The notes under the pieces: generated by a model
Databases searched by the model: none
Told to the model about the DNA's origin: nothing
The model's input: the letters and a program-made list of their open reading frames with translations, nothing else
Made by a program: the position numbers and the translations under genes
Assembly: GCA_963169915.1 (NCBI GenBank)
Contig: CAUJEM010000079.1
Coordinates: forward strand, 85,036-149,035
From: Myxococcota bacterium
GTDB taxonomy: Bacteria; Myxococcota_A; Polyangia; Polyangiales; Polyangiaceae
Direction: 5' to 3'
Length of the DNA: 64,000 bases
Part shown: positions 1 through 8,844 of the stretch, piece after piece
Layout of the letters: the number at the start of each line of letters is the position of its first letter
Numbering within the stretch: the first letter of the stretch is position 1

Positions 1-1738
1 CCTCGGACTCGAACGAGGAGTAGAGGTAGGGCGTCTTGGCGACGAACTCGGCGGCGCAGGTGTCCACGCGGTTGAAGACCGCGCGCACGCCGAGCTCACG
101 CCGCTGCTGGCGCACCTCCGCCTCCGTCAGGTTTCGGAGCTCCGCGAGCTGGCGGTCACTGAAGCCGAGGCGCTTGGCCCGGGAGAGCGTCGTGGCGTCC
201 AGGGCGGGCGCCTCCCGCAGCCGCCGCTCCTCCTCGACGAGGCGCGCAAACTGCGCCAGGTACCAGGGGTCGATCTTCGTCAGCGCGTGGACGCGCTCGA
301 CGCTGAACCCCTGGCGGAGCGCGTCCACGACGAAGAAGAGGCGGTCGGCCGTGGCCACGGGTAGGAGCCGCGCCAGGGCCGAGTCATACTCACCCTCCTG
401 GGCGGGCGGCAGCGTGGGCCGCGGCGCGGCGGCCGGTGGCGCCTCCTGCGTGACGTCCCGCTCCACCGCCGGGGTCGCCGCGAGCACTCGGTAGTCGAGC
501 CGCTGCATCAGGCTCTCCATGCCGCTCTTGCCCGTCTCGAGCGAGCGGGCGGCCTTCTGGATGGCCTCCAGGAAGGTTCGGCCGATGCTCATCACCTCGC
601 CCACGCTCTTCATCTGCGTCCCCAGCCGCGGATCGGAGCCCGGGAACTTCTCGAAGGCGAAGCGCGGCCACTTCACGACCACGTAGTCGATGGTCGGCTC
701 GAAGGCGGCGCTCGTCCCGGTGATGTCGTTGGTCAGCTCGTCGAGCGTGAAGCCCACCGCGAGCTTCGCGGCGATCTTCGCGATGGGGTACCCCGTCGCC
801 TTCGACGCCAGCGCGCTCGAGCGAGACACGCGCGGGTTCATCTCGATGACCACCATGCGCCCGTTGGCCGGGTTGACCGCGAACTGCACGTTCGAGCCGC
901 CGGTCTCCACGCCGATCTCCCGCATCACGACCCGCGCGGCGTCCCGGAGCCGCTGGTACTCCTTGTCCGTCAAGGTCATGGCCGGCGCGACGGTGATGGA
1001 GTCCCCGGTGTGCACGCCCATCGGATCGATGTTCTCGATGCTGCAGACCACGATGAAGTTGTCCGCACGATCGCGGATGACCTCCAGCTCGTACTCCTTC
1101 CAGCCGAGCACGCTCTCCTCCACCAGCACCTGATGCGTGGGGCTCTGGCTGAGGGCCCACTCCACCTTGGCGACCAGCTCCCCTTCACCGTAGACGATGC
1201 CGCCGCCCGCGCCGCCCAAGGTGAAGCTCGGGCGCAAGATGACGGGATACCCCGACTCTTGCACGAAGGCCCGGGCCTCCTCCACCGAGTTGGCGTGCGC
1301 GGAGCGCGGGCACTCGAGCCCTGCCCGCGCCATCGCCTCCTTGAAGAGCTGGCGATCTTCAGCGGTCCGGATGGCGTCCACTTGGGCGCCCAGCAGCTTG
1401 ACCCCGTGCTGGCTGAGCACCCCGTGCTCGTGCAGCTCGAGCGCGAGGTTGAGCGCGGTCTGCCCCCCCAGCGTCGGCAGCACGGCGTCCGGTCGCTCAC
1501 GCTCGATGATGCTGGTGAGCGTCTCACGGTCCAGCGGCTCGATGTAGGTGCGGCGCACCAGCTCCGGATCCGTCATGATGGTGGCGGGGTTGGAGTTGAC
1601 GAGCACCACGTCGTAGCCGAGCTCCGTCAAGGCCTTGGCGCCCTGCGTGCCAGAGTAGTCGAACTCACAGGCCTGCCCGATGACGATGGGCCCCGACCCG
1701 ATGAGCAAGATCTTCTTGATGTCGGTCCGCTTGGGCAT
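1..1738 (-). CDS. carB: carbamoyl-phosphate synthase large subunit, N-terminal part (runs off window)
   Basis: Cytosolic enzyme that makes carbamoyl phosphate from bicarbonate, ammonia (from the CarA glutaminase) and 2 ATP, for pyrimidine and arginine synthesis. About 579 residues are visible, roughly the first half of a protein usually 1,060-1,100 aa long. It starts [20 protein letters not shown], a classic CarB N-terminus. It continues through the first ATP-grasp domain with the glycine-rich stretch [11 protein letters not shown] and the [20 protein letters not shown] region, and reaches the oligomerisation domain at the window edge. The ATG at 1738 is preceded by GGGAG at a suitable distance. 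The gene lies 172 bp downstream of ctaF on the same strand. That gap shows no convincing terminator, so read-through from the respiratory operon is possible but not shown. No frameshift is seen in the visible part. Confidence 0.97.
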   Translation of the reverse strand, partial: MPKRTDIKKILLIGSGPIVIGQACEFDYSGTQGAKALTELGYDVVLVNSNPATIMTDPELVRRTYIEPLDRETLTSIIERERPDAVLPTLGGQTALNLALELHEHGVLSQHGVKLLGAQVDAIRTAEDRQLFKEAMARAGLECPRSAHANSVEEARAFVQESGYPVILRPSFTLGGAGGGIVYGEGELVAKVEWALSQSPTHQVLVEESVLGWKEYELEVIRDRADNFIVVCSIENIDPMGVHTGDSITVAPAMTLTDKEYQRLRDAARVVMREIGVETGGSNVQFAVNPANGRMVVIEMNPRVSRSSALASKATGYPIAKIAAKLAVGFTLDELTNDITGTSAAFEPTIDYVVVKWPRFAFEKFPGSDPRLGTQMKSVGEVMSIGRTFLEAIQKAARSLETGKSGMESLMQRLDYRVLAATPAVERDVTQEAPPAAAPRPTLPPAQEGEYDSALARLLPVATADRLFFVVDALRQGFSVERVHALTKIDPWYLAQFARLVEEERRLREAPALDATTLSRAKRLGFSDRQLAELRNLTEAEVRQQRRELGVRAVFNRVDTCAAEFVAKTPYLYSSFESE

Positions 1739-1910
1739 TTGAGAGCTCCCGGTGTGAGGCGTGGCGGCGCTCTAGCACAGCTCCGCGAGCGCACGGGGAA
1801 AACCGGCGCGGGGCTCCGGCGCCCAGCAAGGCAGTACGCCGGAGCGCACGGCCCCGGGGGCGGCGTGCTCCGGCGTGAGCAGGGCGGCCAACCCCGCGGC
1901 TCCGCGGCGC

Positions 1911-2306
1911 CTACTTCGCCGCCGCTGCGGCCTCGTCCGCCTGGAAGGCGTCGACGTCCGGCTGGTACTCTCGGCGGTCCTGCAAGGCCAGCATGATGAA
2001 GAGGGCGGCGAACAGCACCGAGGTGAGGAACACCAGGAGGTGGTACTTCTTGTCCCACCAGAGGTGCATGAAGATGGCCATCACCAGCGCGGCCTTCACG
2101 CTGGCGATGCCCATCGCCACGATGAGGTTCATGGAGGGCCCGAGATCGATGGCGGTCGCCGAGACCGTCAGCACCGTCAGCACCATCAACGCCCCGAAGA
2201 CGCCGAGCAGCATCTTCAGGCTCACGACGTGACCGATGCTGGCCTCCTCGCCACCGGCGTGGCTCGGCGCAAGCTGCTGGTGGCCCTTTGCCTTGTCGTC
2301 GCTCAT
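1911..2306 (-). CDS. ctaF: cytochrome c oxidase subunit IV (small membrane subunit)
   Basis: Small non-catalytic subunit of a caa3-type haem-copper oxidase in the cytoplasmic membrane. The 131-aa product has a hydrophilic N-terminus and three predicted transmembrane segments (LKMLLGVFGALMVLTVLTV; MNLIVAMGIASVKAALVMAI; HLLVFLTSVLFAALFIMLAL). The FMHLWWDKKYH loop between the last two is typical of the prokaryotic subunit IV family. It is the last gene of the act-sco-cta operon, 50 bp after subunit III. I chose the ATG at 2306; a GTG three codons upstream (2315) would give MNEM as an alternative start. The alanine-rich, charged C-terminus has no predicted function. Confidence 0.87.
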   Translation of the reverse strand: MSDDKAKGHQQLAPSHAGGEEASIGHVVSLKMLLGVFGALMVLTVLTVSATAIDLGPSMNLIVAMGIASVKAALVMAIFMHLWWDKKYHLLVFLTSVLFAALFIMLALQDRREYQPDVDAFQADEAAAAAK

Positions 2307-2356
2307 CTCATTCACTCTCTACGTAGGGTGGCTCAGCGGGGTGGCTCGAGGGGCGC

Positions 2357-3274
2357 TCAGTGGATGAGGTAAAGCAGGGGGAACAGGAAGATCCAGATGA
2401 GATCCACCAGGTGCCAGTAGAGCGCCGCAAAATCGATGGGGCCGTAGTACTTGGGCCCAAACTGCCCCTTGATGGCGCGCACGAGCAGCCAGATCCACAC
2501 GCCGATGCCGATGAGGACGTGGATACCGTGCAGGCCCGTCATGAAGAAGTAGATGCCAAAGAAGATGTGCGCGTTGCGCGGACGACTCGGCGGCTCGTCC
2601 ACCGCGTTCTTGCCGATCACGCCCGCCGCCTCCAGCGGCTGGAGCGCCTGGCGCATGGCCACCCCCTTCTCGGGCAGCTTCAGGCTGGGGTCCTCGTCGA
2701 GGCCGTTGGTCTCGGCGTAGAGCTGCTTCGCCACCGCCGCGCTCTCTGGGTGCTTCTCCTTGAACGCGGGGGTCTGCCACACCATTTGCTTCGGGTCGAA
2801 GGCCTTCCCGGGCAGCAGGCCATCGTGAAATTTGTGGGTGTACTCCACGTACTTCACGCCCATGAACCCGAACGCGCAGACGATGGTCACCACGATGTTG
2901 ATGATGAGCAGCTTGGTCTGACGGAGCTGCGCGCTGCGCACCGCCCAGGCCGCGGTGAGGCTGCTCAAGATGAGGATACCGGTGTTGATGGCTCCGAGCT
3001 TCGTGTCCAGGAAGTAGTGCGACCACACGAAGATCTCCGGGTGGATGGCCCGGTAGATGGCGTAGGCGCAGAACAGCCCGGAGAAGAACAGCACCTCCGT
3101 GACGAGGAACAGCCAGATCCCCAGCTTCCCTGACTCGAACTGCTGCTCCGGCTTGTCGAAGTGATGGGCCACGTAGGGGTAGCTGTGCTCAGGGTAATGA
3201 GCGTGCTGCCCGTCCTCCCCACTCGCGGGGGCGGTCGTGGCTTCCGTCTTGGCGCTCAGCGTGCTCTCAGTCAT
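2357..3274 (-). CDS. ctaE: cytochrome c oxidase subunit III
   Basis: Membrane subunit III of the terminal oxidase; in this family it stabilises subunit I and contains no redox centre. The protein is 305 aa. It starts its hydrophobic core at GKLGIWLFLVTEVLFFSGLFCAYAIY and ends with the helix pair that includes YYGPIDFAALYWHLVDLIWIF, both signatures of COX3. An extra hydrophilic loop of about 90 residues (roughly residues 120-210, between HKFHDGLLPGK and RNAHIFFGIYF) makes it longer than the usual caa3 subunit III of about 200 aa. Loops of this kind also occur in the family, so this is a variant rather than a fusion. It lies 66 bp downstream of ctaD and upstream of ctaF. Confidence 0.95.
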   Translation of the reverse strand: MTESTLSAKTEATTAPASGEDGQHAHYPEHSYPYVAHHFDKPEQQFESGKLGIWLFLVTEVLFFSGLFCAYAIYRAIHPEIFVWSHYFLDTKLGAINTGILILSSLTAAWAVRSAQLRQTKLLIINIVVTIVCAFGFMGVKYVEYTHKFHDGLLPGKAFDPKQMVWQTPAFKEKHPESAAVAKQLYAETNGLDEDPSLKLPEKGVAMRQALQPLEAAGVIGKNAVDEPPSRPRNAHIFFGIYFFMTGLHGIHVLIGIGVWIWLLVRAIKGQFGPKYYGPIDFAALYWHLVDLIWIFLFPLLYLIH

Positions 3275-3340
3275 CGTTGGGTTTCCGTCCGGGTGCGTCG
3301 CGGTCCACGGGCTTGGTGCGCTGGGTTGGTTGTCGGCCGC

Positions 3341-5008
3341 TCACGCGGACTTCGGCACGTAGCCACCGATCTTCTCGTCGTAGGTGAGTTTGTCGTACTC
3401 GAAGGGATCTCCGTCCACGACGGGGGCTTCCTTGAAGTTGTAGTAGGGCGGCGGCGAGGCGCAGGTCCACTCCAGGCTGCCCCCGCCCCAGGGGTTCGCC
3501 GGCGCCTTGGCGCCGCTCTTGAGGCTCTTGAACAGCGCGACGGCGACGACCACGAAGCCGAGCCCGAGGATGAACGAGCCCAGCGTGGAGAGCTGGTGCA
3601 GCCCCTGGAACTCCGGCAGGTAGTTGTAGTACCGGCGCGGCATGCCGCGGCTGCCGAGCAGGAACTGCGGCAGGAAGGTGATGTTCAGCCCCAGAAAGAC
3701 CAGCACCGCCGAGATCTTCCCGAGCTTCTCGTCGTACATCCGGCCGCTGATCTTCGGCCACCAGTAGTACAGGCCGCCCACGAAGGCGGTGACCGCGCCG
3801 CCCATCATCACGTAGTGGAAGTGCGCCACCACGAAGTAGGTGTCGTGGAGGTGCAAGTCCACGCTCATCATGGCCAGGAACATCCCGGTGAGGCCACCGA
3901 TGACGAACACCCACAGGAACACGAAGACGTAGAGCAGCGGCGTGTCCAGGTGGATCTTCGAATTGTACATGGTGGTCAGCCAGTTGAAGATCTTGATGGC
4001 CGTGGGGATGGCGATGAGGAAGCTGATGGCGCTGAAGATGGTGCTCGCCAGCACGGACTGACCGCTGGTGAACAGGTGGTGGCCCCAGACCAGGAAGCTG
4101 AGCAGCGCGATGGCGACGCTGGAGAGCGCCACGAACTTCGCCCCGAACAGGCGCTTGCGGCTGAAGGTGGGGACGATCTCGCTGATGACCCCGAAGGCCG
4201 GCACGATCATGATGTAGACGGCCGGGTGGGAGTAAAACCAGAAGAAGTGCTGGAAGAGCACCGGGTCCCCGCCCAAGGCAGGATCGAAGATACCGATGCC
4301 GACCACGCGCTCCACGATCAGCATGAGCAGCGTGATGCCCAGCACCGGGGTGGCGAGCAGCTGGATGACGGCGGTGGCGTAGAGCGCCCACGGGAACAGC
4401 GGCATGCGGAACCAGGTCATCCCCGGCGGGCGCAGCTTGTGCACCGTGACGATGAAGTTGAGCCCCGTGAAGATGGAGCTGAAGCCCAGAATGAACGCCC
4501 CGAAGGTCGCGGGCACGACGGCCGTCTGCGTGGTGGTGCTGTACGGGGTGTAGAAGGTCCACCCGGTGTCCACCGCGCTGATGCCCATGCTGATGATGAG
4601 GAACAGCGCGCCGATGCAGTACAGGTAAAAGCTCATCAGGTTGAGCCGCGGGAAGGCGACGTCCTTCGCGCCGAGCTGGAGCGGCAAGATGATGTTGCCG
4701 AGCGCCGCCGGGATCCCCGGGATGACCACGAGGAACACCATCACCGCGCCGTGGAGCGTGAACATCTTGTTGTAGGTGTCCGCGGACATCACGGTGTGCC
4801 CGGGTGTCAGCAGCTCCGTACGGACGGCGAGCGCGAAGAAGCCTCCGAGCAGGAAGGAGACCAGGACCCCGACCAGGTACATCACGCCGATCCGCTTGTG
4901 ATCCAGCGTGAACAGCCAGGAGGCGATGCCCCGCTCGTGCGTGAGGTAGTTGTCGTCGCCGCCGATCTGCTGCGTGAGGGCGTCTGCGGTAGTGGTGGAG
5001 GCAGCCAT
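3341..5008 (-). CDS. ctaD: cytochrome c oxidase subunit I, A2-type
   Basis: Catalytic subunit of the proton-pumping oxidase; it reduces O2 to water at a haem a3/CuB centre. The 555-aa protein has about 12 membrane helices. Visible ligands include the low-spin haem histidine in LHGAVMVF (H86), the CuB/tyrosine motif HPAVY (H261-Y265), WGHHLF for the other two CuB histidines, and HFHYV for the haem a and a3 ligands. The proximal motif reads FYSHPAVYI: the D-channel glutamate of A1 oxidases (HPEVY) is Ala and is preceded by Tyr-Ser (Y259, S260). That YS motif defines the A2 subfamily, which also includes the Rhodothermus and Thermus caa3 oxidases. The gene lies 9 bp after ctaC in the act-sco-cta operon. 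Confidence 0.97.
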   Translation of the reverse strand: MAASTTTADALTQQIGGDDNYLTHERGIASWLFTLDHKRIGVMYLVGVLVSFLLGGFFALAVRTELLTPGHTVMSADTYNKMFTLHGAVMVFLVVIPGIPAALGNIILPLQLGAKDVAFPRLNLMSFYLYCIGALFLIISMGISAVDTGWTFYTPYSTTTQTAVVPATFGAFILGFSSIFTGLNFIVTVHKLRPPGMTWFRMPLFPWALYATAVIQLLATPVLGITLLMLIVERVVGIGIFDPALGGDPVLFQHFFWFYSHPAVYIMIVPAFGVISEIVPTFSRKRLFGAKFVALSSVAIALLSFLVWGHHLFTSGQSVLASTIFSAISFLIAIPTAIKIFNWLTTMYNSKIHLDTPLLYVFVFLWVFVIGGLTGMFLAMMSVDLHLHDTYFVVAHFHYVMMGGAVTAFVGGLYYWWPKISGRMYDEKLGKISAVLVFLGLNITFLPQFLLGSRGMPRRYYNYLPEFQGLHQLSTLGSFILGLGFVVVAVALFKSLKSGAKAPANPWGGGSLEWTCASPPPYYNFKEAPVVDGDPFEYDKLTYDEKIGGYVPKSA

Positions 5009-5017
5009 AATCGTCTC

Positions 5018-6031
5018 TTACTTCTGGGCCTTGATGAAGGCGATGAGGGCGTCGATCTGTGCGTCGGAGAGCTTGCCCTTGTACGTGGGCATGGACGGGC
5101 CGAAGCCCTTGGCGATGTGCGCCTGCGGCTCGAGGATGGACTGCTTGACGTAGTTCTCGTCCACCTTGCTGGCCGGGCCGCTCTCATGCTCTTGCAGCGT
5201 GTCCCAGATGCCCTTGAAGCTCGGGCCCACGCCGGCCGCCCCCGTCAGGGAGTGGCAGGCCTGGCAGCCCTGCTTGCCGTAGAGCAGCTTGCCGTGCTCG
5301 ACCGGATCGTCCGGTGGCTTGTTGGTGGCCTCGAGCCAGCTGTCGAACTCCTCCTCGTCCTTGTGGACGACGAGCTCCGCCACCATGTTCGAGTGGTCCG
5401 TACCGCAGTATTCCGCGCAAAAAATGGGGTAATTGCCCGGGTTGTCCGCGCGGAACCAGAGGCTCGTGTAGCGCCCCGGCACGGCATCCATCTTGAGACG
5501 CGCCGCGGGCAAGAACAGGCTGTGCACCACGTCCACGGAGCTGATGGTCAGCTTGACGTTGCGCCCGGCCGGGACGTGCAGCTGGTTGTCGTTGTAGCCG
5601 TTGGGATACGTGAAGATCCAGTTCCACTTCTGGCCCTGGACCTTCACCTCGTAGGAGTCCTTCGGCGCGGTGCGCATCTGCACGAAGCTCTTGAAGCCCC
5701 ACACGAAGAGCACGATGACGACGAGCAGCGGCGGGACGCTCCAGGCGAGCTCCAAGCCCGTGTGGTGATCGAGCGTCCCAGGCGGTGGCAGCTCGTTCTT
5801 GGAGCGCGCCCCGGCGCGGTACCTCTTCGCGAAGTAGACCATCACCGCGGCGATCACCACGGTGATGACCACGCTGCCGTAGACGAGCGCGTTGTAGGCG
5901 TCGTCCACGTTGCTCACGTTGGCGTCCGAGACCGACGCCGGCATCATGAACCAGGGCGAGTCCGGGAGCTTGGGCTGCTCCGGGGCCAGGAGGGAAATCG
6001 ACGACAAAAGGTGTTGGACGGCGGCGTTCAT
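5018..6031 (-). CDS. ctaC: cytochrome c oxidase subunit II with fused cytochrome c domain (caa3 type)
   Basis: Electron-entry subunit of the oxidase. The 337-aa protein has two membrane hairpin helices (about residues 48-68 and 97-115), then a periplasmic cupredoxin domain carrying the CuA centre with ligands H170, C205, E207, C209, H213 and M216 (CAEYCGTDHSNM). A C-terminal cytochrome c domain follows, with haem motif CQACH (256-260) and a probable axial Met in GPSMPTYKG (M314). The fused haem domain makes this a caa3 enzyme able to take electrons directly from a partner complex. Its ATG overlaps the sco stop codon by 4 bp (ATGA), so translation is probably coupled to the copper chaperone. 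Confidence 0.97.
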   Translation of the reverse strand: MNAAVQHLLSSISLLAPEQPKLPDSPWFMMPASVSDANVSNVDDAYNALVYGSVVITVVIAAVMVYFAKRYRAGARSKNELPPPGTLDHHTGLELAWSVPPLLVVIVLFVWGFKSFVQMRTAPKDSYEVKVQGQKWNWIFTYPNGYNDNQLHVPAGRNVKLTISSVDVVHSLFLPAARLKMDAVPGRYTSLWFRADNPGNYPIFCAEYCGTDHSNMVAELVVHKDEEEFDSWLEATNKPPDDPVEHGKLLYGKQGCQACHSLTGAAGVGPSFKGIWDTLQEHESGPASKVDENYVKQSILEPQAHIAKGFGPSMPTYKGKLSDAQIDALIAFIKAQK

Positions 6032-6894
6032 GAACTCGTGCTCTCTAGCAGGCGCTTCTTGCGTTTCTCGGAGCGCCAGAGCGCGCCGAGGGCGGTACCG
6101 AGCAGCAGCACCGTCAGCCCACCGCCAGCGCGCATGATGTTACGCGCCACGGGGGCGTAGCGGCCCTCGGTCTCGTCGTAGTGAAAGCAGTAAAGTAAGA
6201 GGCGGTCCATCGAGCTGCCCACCTTGCCCTGGGAGGCCTCCACCAGGCTGAGGCGCAGCGTGCGAGGAGGGTGCTCCAGCCCGTAGAGGTAACGCATCAC
6301 GCGCCCATCCGGCGACAGCAGCATGATGACCGAGGCGTGCAGGTACTCCTTGCGCACCTCGTTGTAGGCGTAGCCAAACCCCAAGGCGCTGGCGGCCGCC
6401 CGGATGCTGGCCTCGTCCCCCGAGAGGAAATGCCAGCCCTCCACCGCCGCGGGGCGCGCGTAGTCTTTGAGGTAGCGCTGCTTGAAGCGCTCGGCGCTCT
6501 CCGGCGTCTCGGCAGGATCCAAGCTGATGGTGACGATGCGAAAGCGCTCACCCGCCGTCCACTCCAGCTGCTTGAGCGACTTGACGAAGCCGTTGAGCTG
6601 CAAGCTGCACAGCATGGGGCAGTTGGAGTAATTGAAGGTGACGATGACCGGGAGCTTGTCGTCGAAATACTGACGCAGCTCGACGGGCTGGCCTCGCTCA
6701 TCCTTGAACTTGAGGTGCAGCGGCCAGGTGTCGCCGAGCTTCTCCTCGACGTCCACGCCCTCGAGCCGCCGCGGGAGCGCCTCCATCCGGTCGAGCTTCT
6801 GCTCGCGCGCCACCGGCGCCGCCACGGCAGCGCCCGTCGCTGCGACGAACGCAGCGGCGGCGAGCGTGGTGAGCCAGTGGAACTTCGCGGACAT
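6028..6894 (-). CDS. SCO1/SenC/PrrC family copper chaperone
   Basis: Membrane-anchored thioredoxin-fold protein; family members deliver copper to, or reduce, the CuA site of oxidase subunit II. It is 288 aa with an N-terminal signal or anchor (residues about 7-27) and the CxxxC copper motif in NCPMLC. The family histidine is present in EYLHASVIMLL, and VTISLDPAETPE is a typical SCO segment. A C-terminal hydrophobic helix (GGGLTVLLLGTALGALW) is followed by a very basic end, so the protein may be anchored at its C-terminus as well. It sits directly upstream of ctaC with a 4-bp overlap, which fits a role in CuA assembly. Confidence 0.93.
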   Translation of the reverse strand: MSAKFHWLTTLAAAAFVAATGAAVAAPVAREQKLDRMEALPRRLEGVDVEEKLGDTWPLHLKFKDERGQPVELRQYFDDKLPVIVTFNYSNCPMLCSLQLNGFVKSLKQLEWTAGERFRIVTISLDPAETPESAERFKQRYLKDYARPAAVEGWHFLSGDEASIRAAASALGFGYAYNEVRKEYLHASVIMLLSPDGRVMRYLYGLEHPPRTLRLSLVEASQGKVGSSMDRLLLYCFHYDETEGRYAPVARNIMRAGGGLTVLLLGTALGALWRSEKRKKRLLESTSS

Positions 6895-6930
6895 AGGGAC
6901 GGCGGTCGTAGGTGGGTCTGGGAAGCGCGA

Positions 6931-7488
6931 CTACTTCGTCTTGGGGGCCTTCAGGGGCTTCGGGGGCTTGGCGCTCGTGGCGCTGCCCGCGGGGGCGGCG
7001 CTGCCAGCAGCCGGAGCGTCACCCGTGGGGGGGGCGGCGGCGCTGCCGGCGGGGGCGGCGCTGCCGGCTGGGGCGGCGCTGCCGGCCGCCGGAGCGTCGC
7101 CGCTGCCCACGGGCGCGGGGGTGGCCTCGGCGCCAGCAGCGGCGCCCTCCGCGCTGGGCGCGGCGGCGGGTGCCGGCGCGGTGGCCGTCTCCGGATCACG
7201 CGTGAGATCCGCGAGCACCGCGGACTCCGCCATGTCGATGGGGAGCCGGACGATGCCCTTCTCCTTGTCCACCCAGCCCACCGAGCGGTGCAGTAGATCC
7301 GTCTGGTCACTCACCATTTCACGGATCGGGGTGGTGACGGCGTGCGCCCCCACCGCGTTCTCCGTCTCGGTGATCTCGGCGCGCACGGCGCCGAACAGCG
7401 CCCACACGATCCCGACCGTGGCGAGGATACCCACCGTCCAGGCACTCCCCACGACGACGGTGTTGACGTTGTCTTCTTGAGCAGCCAT
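6931..7488 (-). CDS. single-pass membrane protein of the ACIII/caa3 operon, function unknown
   Basis: 185-aa protein with one predicted transmembrane helix near the N-terminus (VVVGSAWTVGILATVGIVWAL). A conserved-looking segment follows (RSVGWVDKEKGIVRLPIDMA), then an Ala/Pro/Gly/Ser-rich tail of about 90 residues made of imperfect APAGSA repeats that ends in a lysine-rich segment. Small proteins with a GWVD..xG.vriPID motif occur beside Sco and oxidase genes in other bacteria, so an accessory or assembly role is likely but is inferred from position only. I chose the ATG at 7488, 14 bp after the actF stop. A TTG at 7506 would extend the protein by six residues and overlap actF. Confidence 0.75.
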   Translation of the reverse strand: MAAQEDNVNTVVVGSAWTVGILATVGIVWALFGAVRAEITETENAVGAHAVTTPIREMVSDQTDLLHRSVGWVDKEKGIVRLPIDMAESAVLADLTRDPETATAPAPAAAPSAEGAAAGAEATPAPVGSGDAPAAGSAAPAGSAAPAGSAAAPPTGDAPAAGSAAPAGSATSAKPPKPLKAPKTK

Positions 7489-7502
7489 TGCCGTCCATGC
7501 CC

Positions 7503-8825
7503 TCAAAGGTTGGTGAAGGCCAGCGACTTCTCCAGCCGCGGGTCGTTCACGGGAACGAGGTTCTTCTTGCGTGCGTTGAAGGCCGCGCCGGCGATGAACA
7601 GGGCGACCAGCGCCAGCAGGCAGGTGAGATCGAGGAGGTGGAAGGGCAGCGTGGCGTTCACGGCCTCACCCGCGGGGGCCTCCTCCAGCACGCGCGCCAG
7701 GCGGGTGGGCTGCACCAGGTAGTACAGGTCCACGTACTGCATGATGAGCAGCCACAGCGTCCAGGCGGTCAAGGCCCCACGGCGCCGCTTCACGTGCTTC
7801 GACATCATGCCGAGGAAGGGCACGATGAAGTGGCCCACCAGCAGGAAGATGGCGACGTACTTCCAGTCACCCTCGAAGCGCACCTTGTACCAGGCCGTCT
7901 CCTCCGGGATGTTCGCGTACCAGATGAGCATGAACTGGCTGAAGGCGATGTAGGCCCAGAAGACGACGAAGCCGAAGGTCATCTTGCCGAGATCGTGCAG
8001 GTGATGCACGCTGACGCTCTTGACGAGGCGGCCGCGCCCCTGCAGCCACATGGCGGCCAGCGCCAAGAGGCAGTTGGCGCTCATGAAGGCGCCCGAGAAG
8101 AAGTAGACGCCGAACATGGTGCTGAACCACGCGGCGTCCAGCGACATGAGCAGATCGATGGCGGAGAAGGTGAGCGTGAGCGCCACCAAGATCATGCTCG
8201 GGGCGGCGATGCCCTGCCAGCGGCGCGTGACGCCCGCCTCGGGCTTCAGATCTTGTGCGACCGAGCGCTTCAGCCAGAAGCGTGACAGCGCCGACCAGAA
8301 GACGAAGTAGAACACCATCCGGCCGAGGAAGAACCCGACGTTGAGGTAGCCCGCCTTGCCGTGGAGCAGGTGGCTGGCCTCCACCTTGGCGTGGTCCGTC
8401 CAGACGTACAGCGCGTGGTTGCCCATCACGATGGGGATCAGGATGGGGAGGCTGAGCAGCGCCAAGAGCGGCATGTTCGCGGCGAACAGCTCCCCCAGGC
8501 GCCGCACGACGACGCTCCAGTGCGCGTTGACCAAGTGCTGGAGCGTGACCCAGAACAGGCACCCGAGCCCGAGCGCGAGCACGAAGGCGTAGGCCACGAG
8601 GTAGGAGAAGGAGAACTGCGCCAGGTCGTCGCCCGCCGAGACGCCGAGCCCCAGGCTGGCGAGCAGCGCGACGACGCCCACCGCACCCGCGATCTTGAAC
8701 ACGTTGTCCGCCAGCCCCTCGGAGCTCACGTTGTCTCCGTTGGGGAGCGTGACCCCGGCAGCGCTCGTGGAGCCCTGCGCCGGCTGCTGCTTGGGCGACT
8801 TGCCCGCTTTGTCGGTGTTTGCCAT
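7503..8825 (-). CDS. actF: alternative complex III subunit ActF (NrfD-like quinol:cytochrome c oxidoreductase membrane subunit)
   Basis: Polytopic NrfD/PsrC-family membrane subunit of alternative complex III, which oxidises quinol and passes electrons to cytochrome c or directly to the oxidase. The 440-aa protein has about ten predicted membrane helices beginning at VFKIAGAVGVVALLASLGLG. It includes HWSVVVRRLGELFAANMPL and a long hydrophilic stretch before SMILVALTLTFSAIDLLMSL, features I associate with ActF. Its position after ActC and ActDE matches the usual act gene order. Start is the ATG at 8825, 19 bp after actDE. In known ACIII structures ActC and ActF are paired NrfD-like subunits, and only one is thought to bind quinol. 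Confidence 0.93.
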   Translation of the reverse strand: MANTDKAGKSPKQQPAQGSTSAAGVTLPNGDNVSSEGLADNVFKIAGAVGVVALLASLGLGVSAGDDLAQFSFSYLVAYAFVLALGLGCLFWVTLQHLVNAHWSVVVRRLGELFAANMPLLALLSLPILIPIVMGNHALYVWTDHAKVEASHLLHGKAGYLNVGFFLGRMVFYFVFWSALSRFWLKRSVAQDLKPEAGVTRRWQGIAAPSMILVALTLTFSAIDLLMSLDAAWFSTMFGVYFFSGAFMSANCLLALAAMWLQGRGRLVKSVSVHHLHDLGKMTFGFVVFWAYIAFSQFMLIWYANIPEETAWYKVRFEGDWKYVAIFLLVGHFIVPFLGMMSKHVKRRRGALTAWTLWLLIMQYVDLYYLVQPTRLARVLEEAPAGEAVNATLPFHLLDLTCLLALVALFIAGAAFNARKKNLVPVNDPRLEKSLAFTNL

Positions 8826-8844
8826 CTCTAGGGTAGCTCCGGCT

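Noticed and set aside
1799..1823. Possible terminator between ctaF and carB (5-bp GC stem plus TTTT on the minus strand)
   Set aside because: Stem too short and separated from the T-run by two bases; not convincing.
3161..6160. 999-codon plus-strand open frame across the oxidase genes
   Set aside because: Antisense to clear ctaE, ctaD, ctaC genes; composition is Arg/His/Asp/Glu-rich and repetitive, as expected when high-GC codon bias keeps the opposite strand open.
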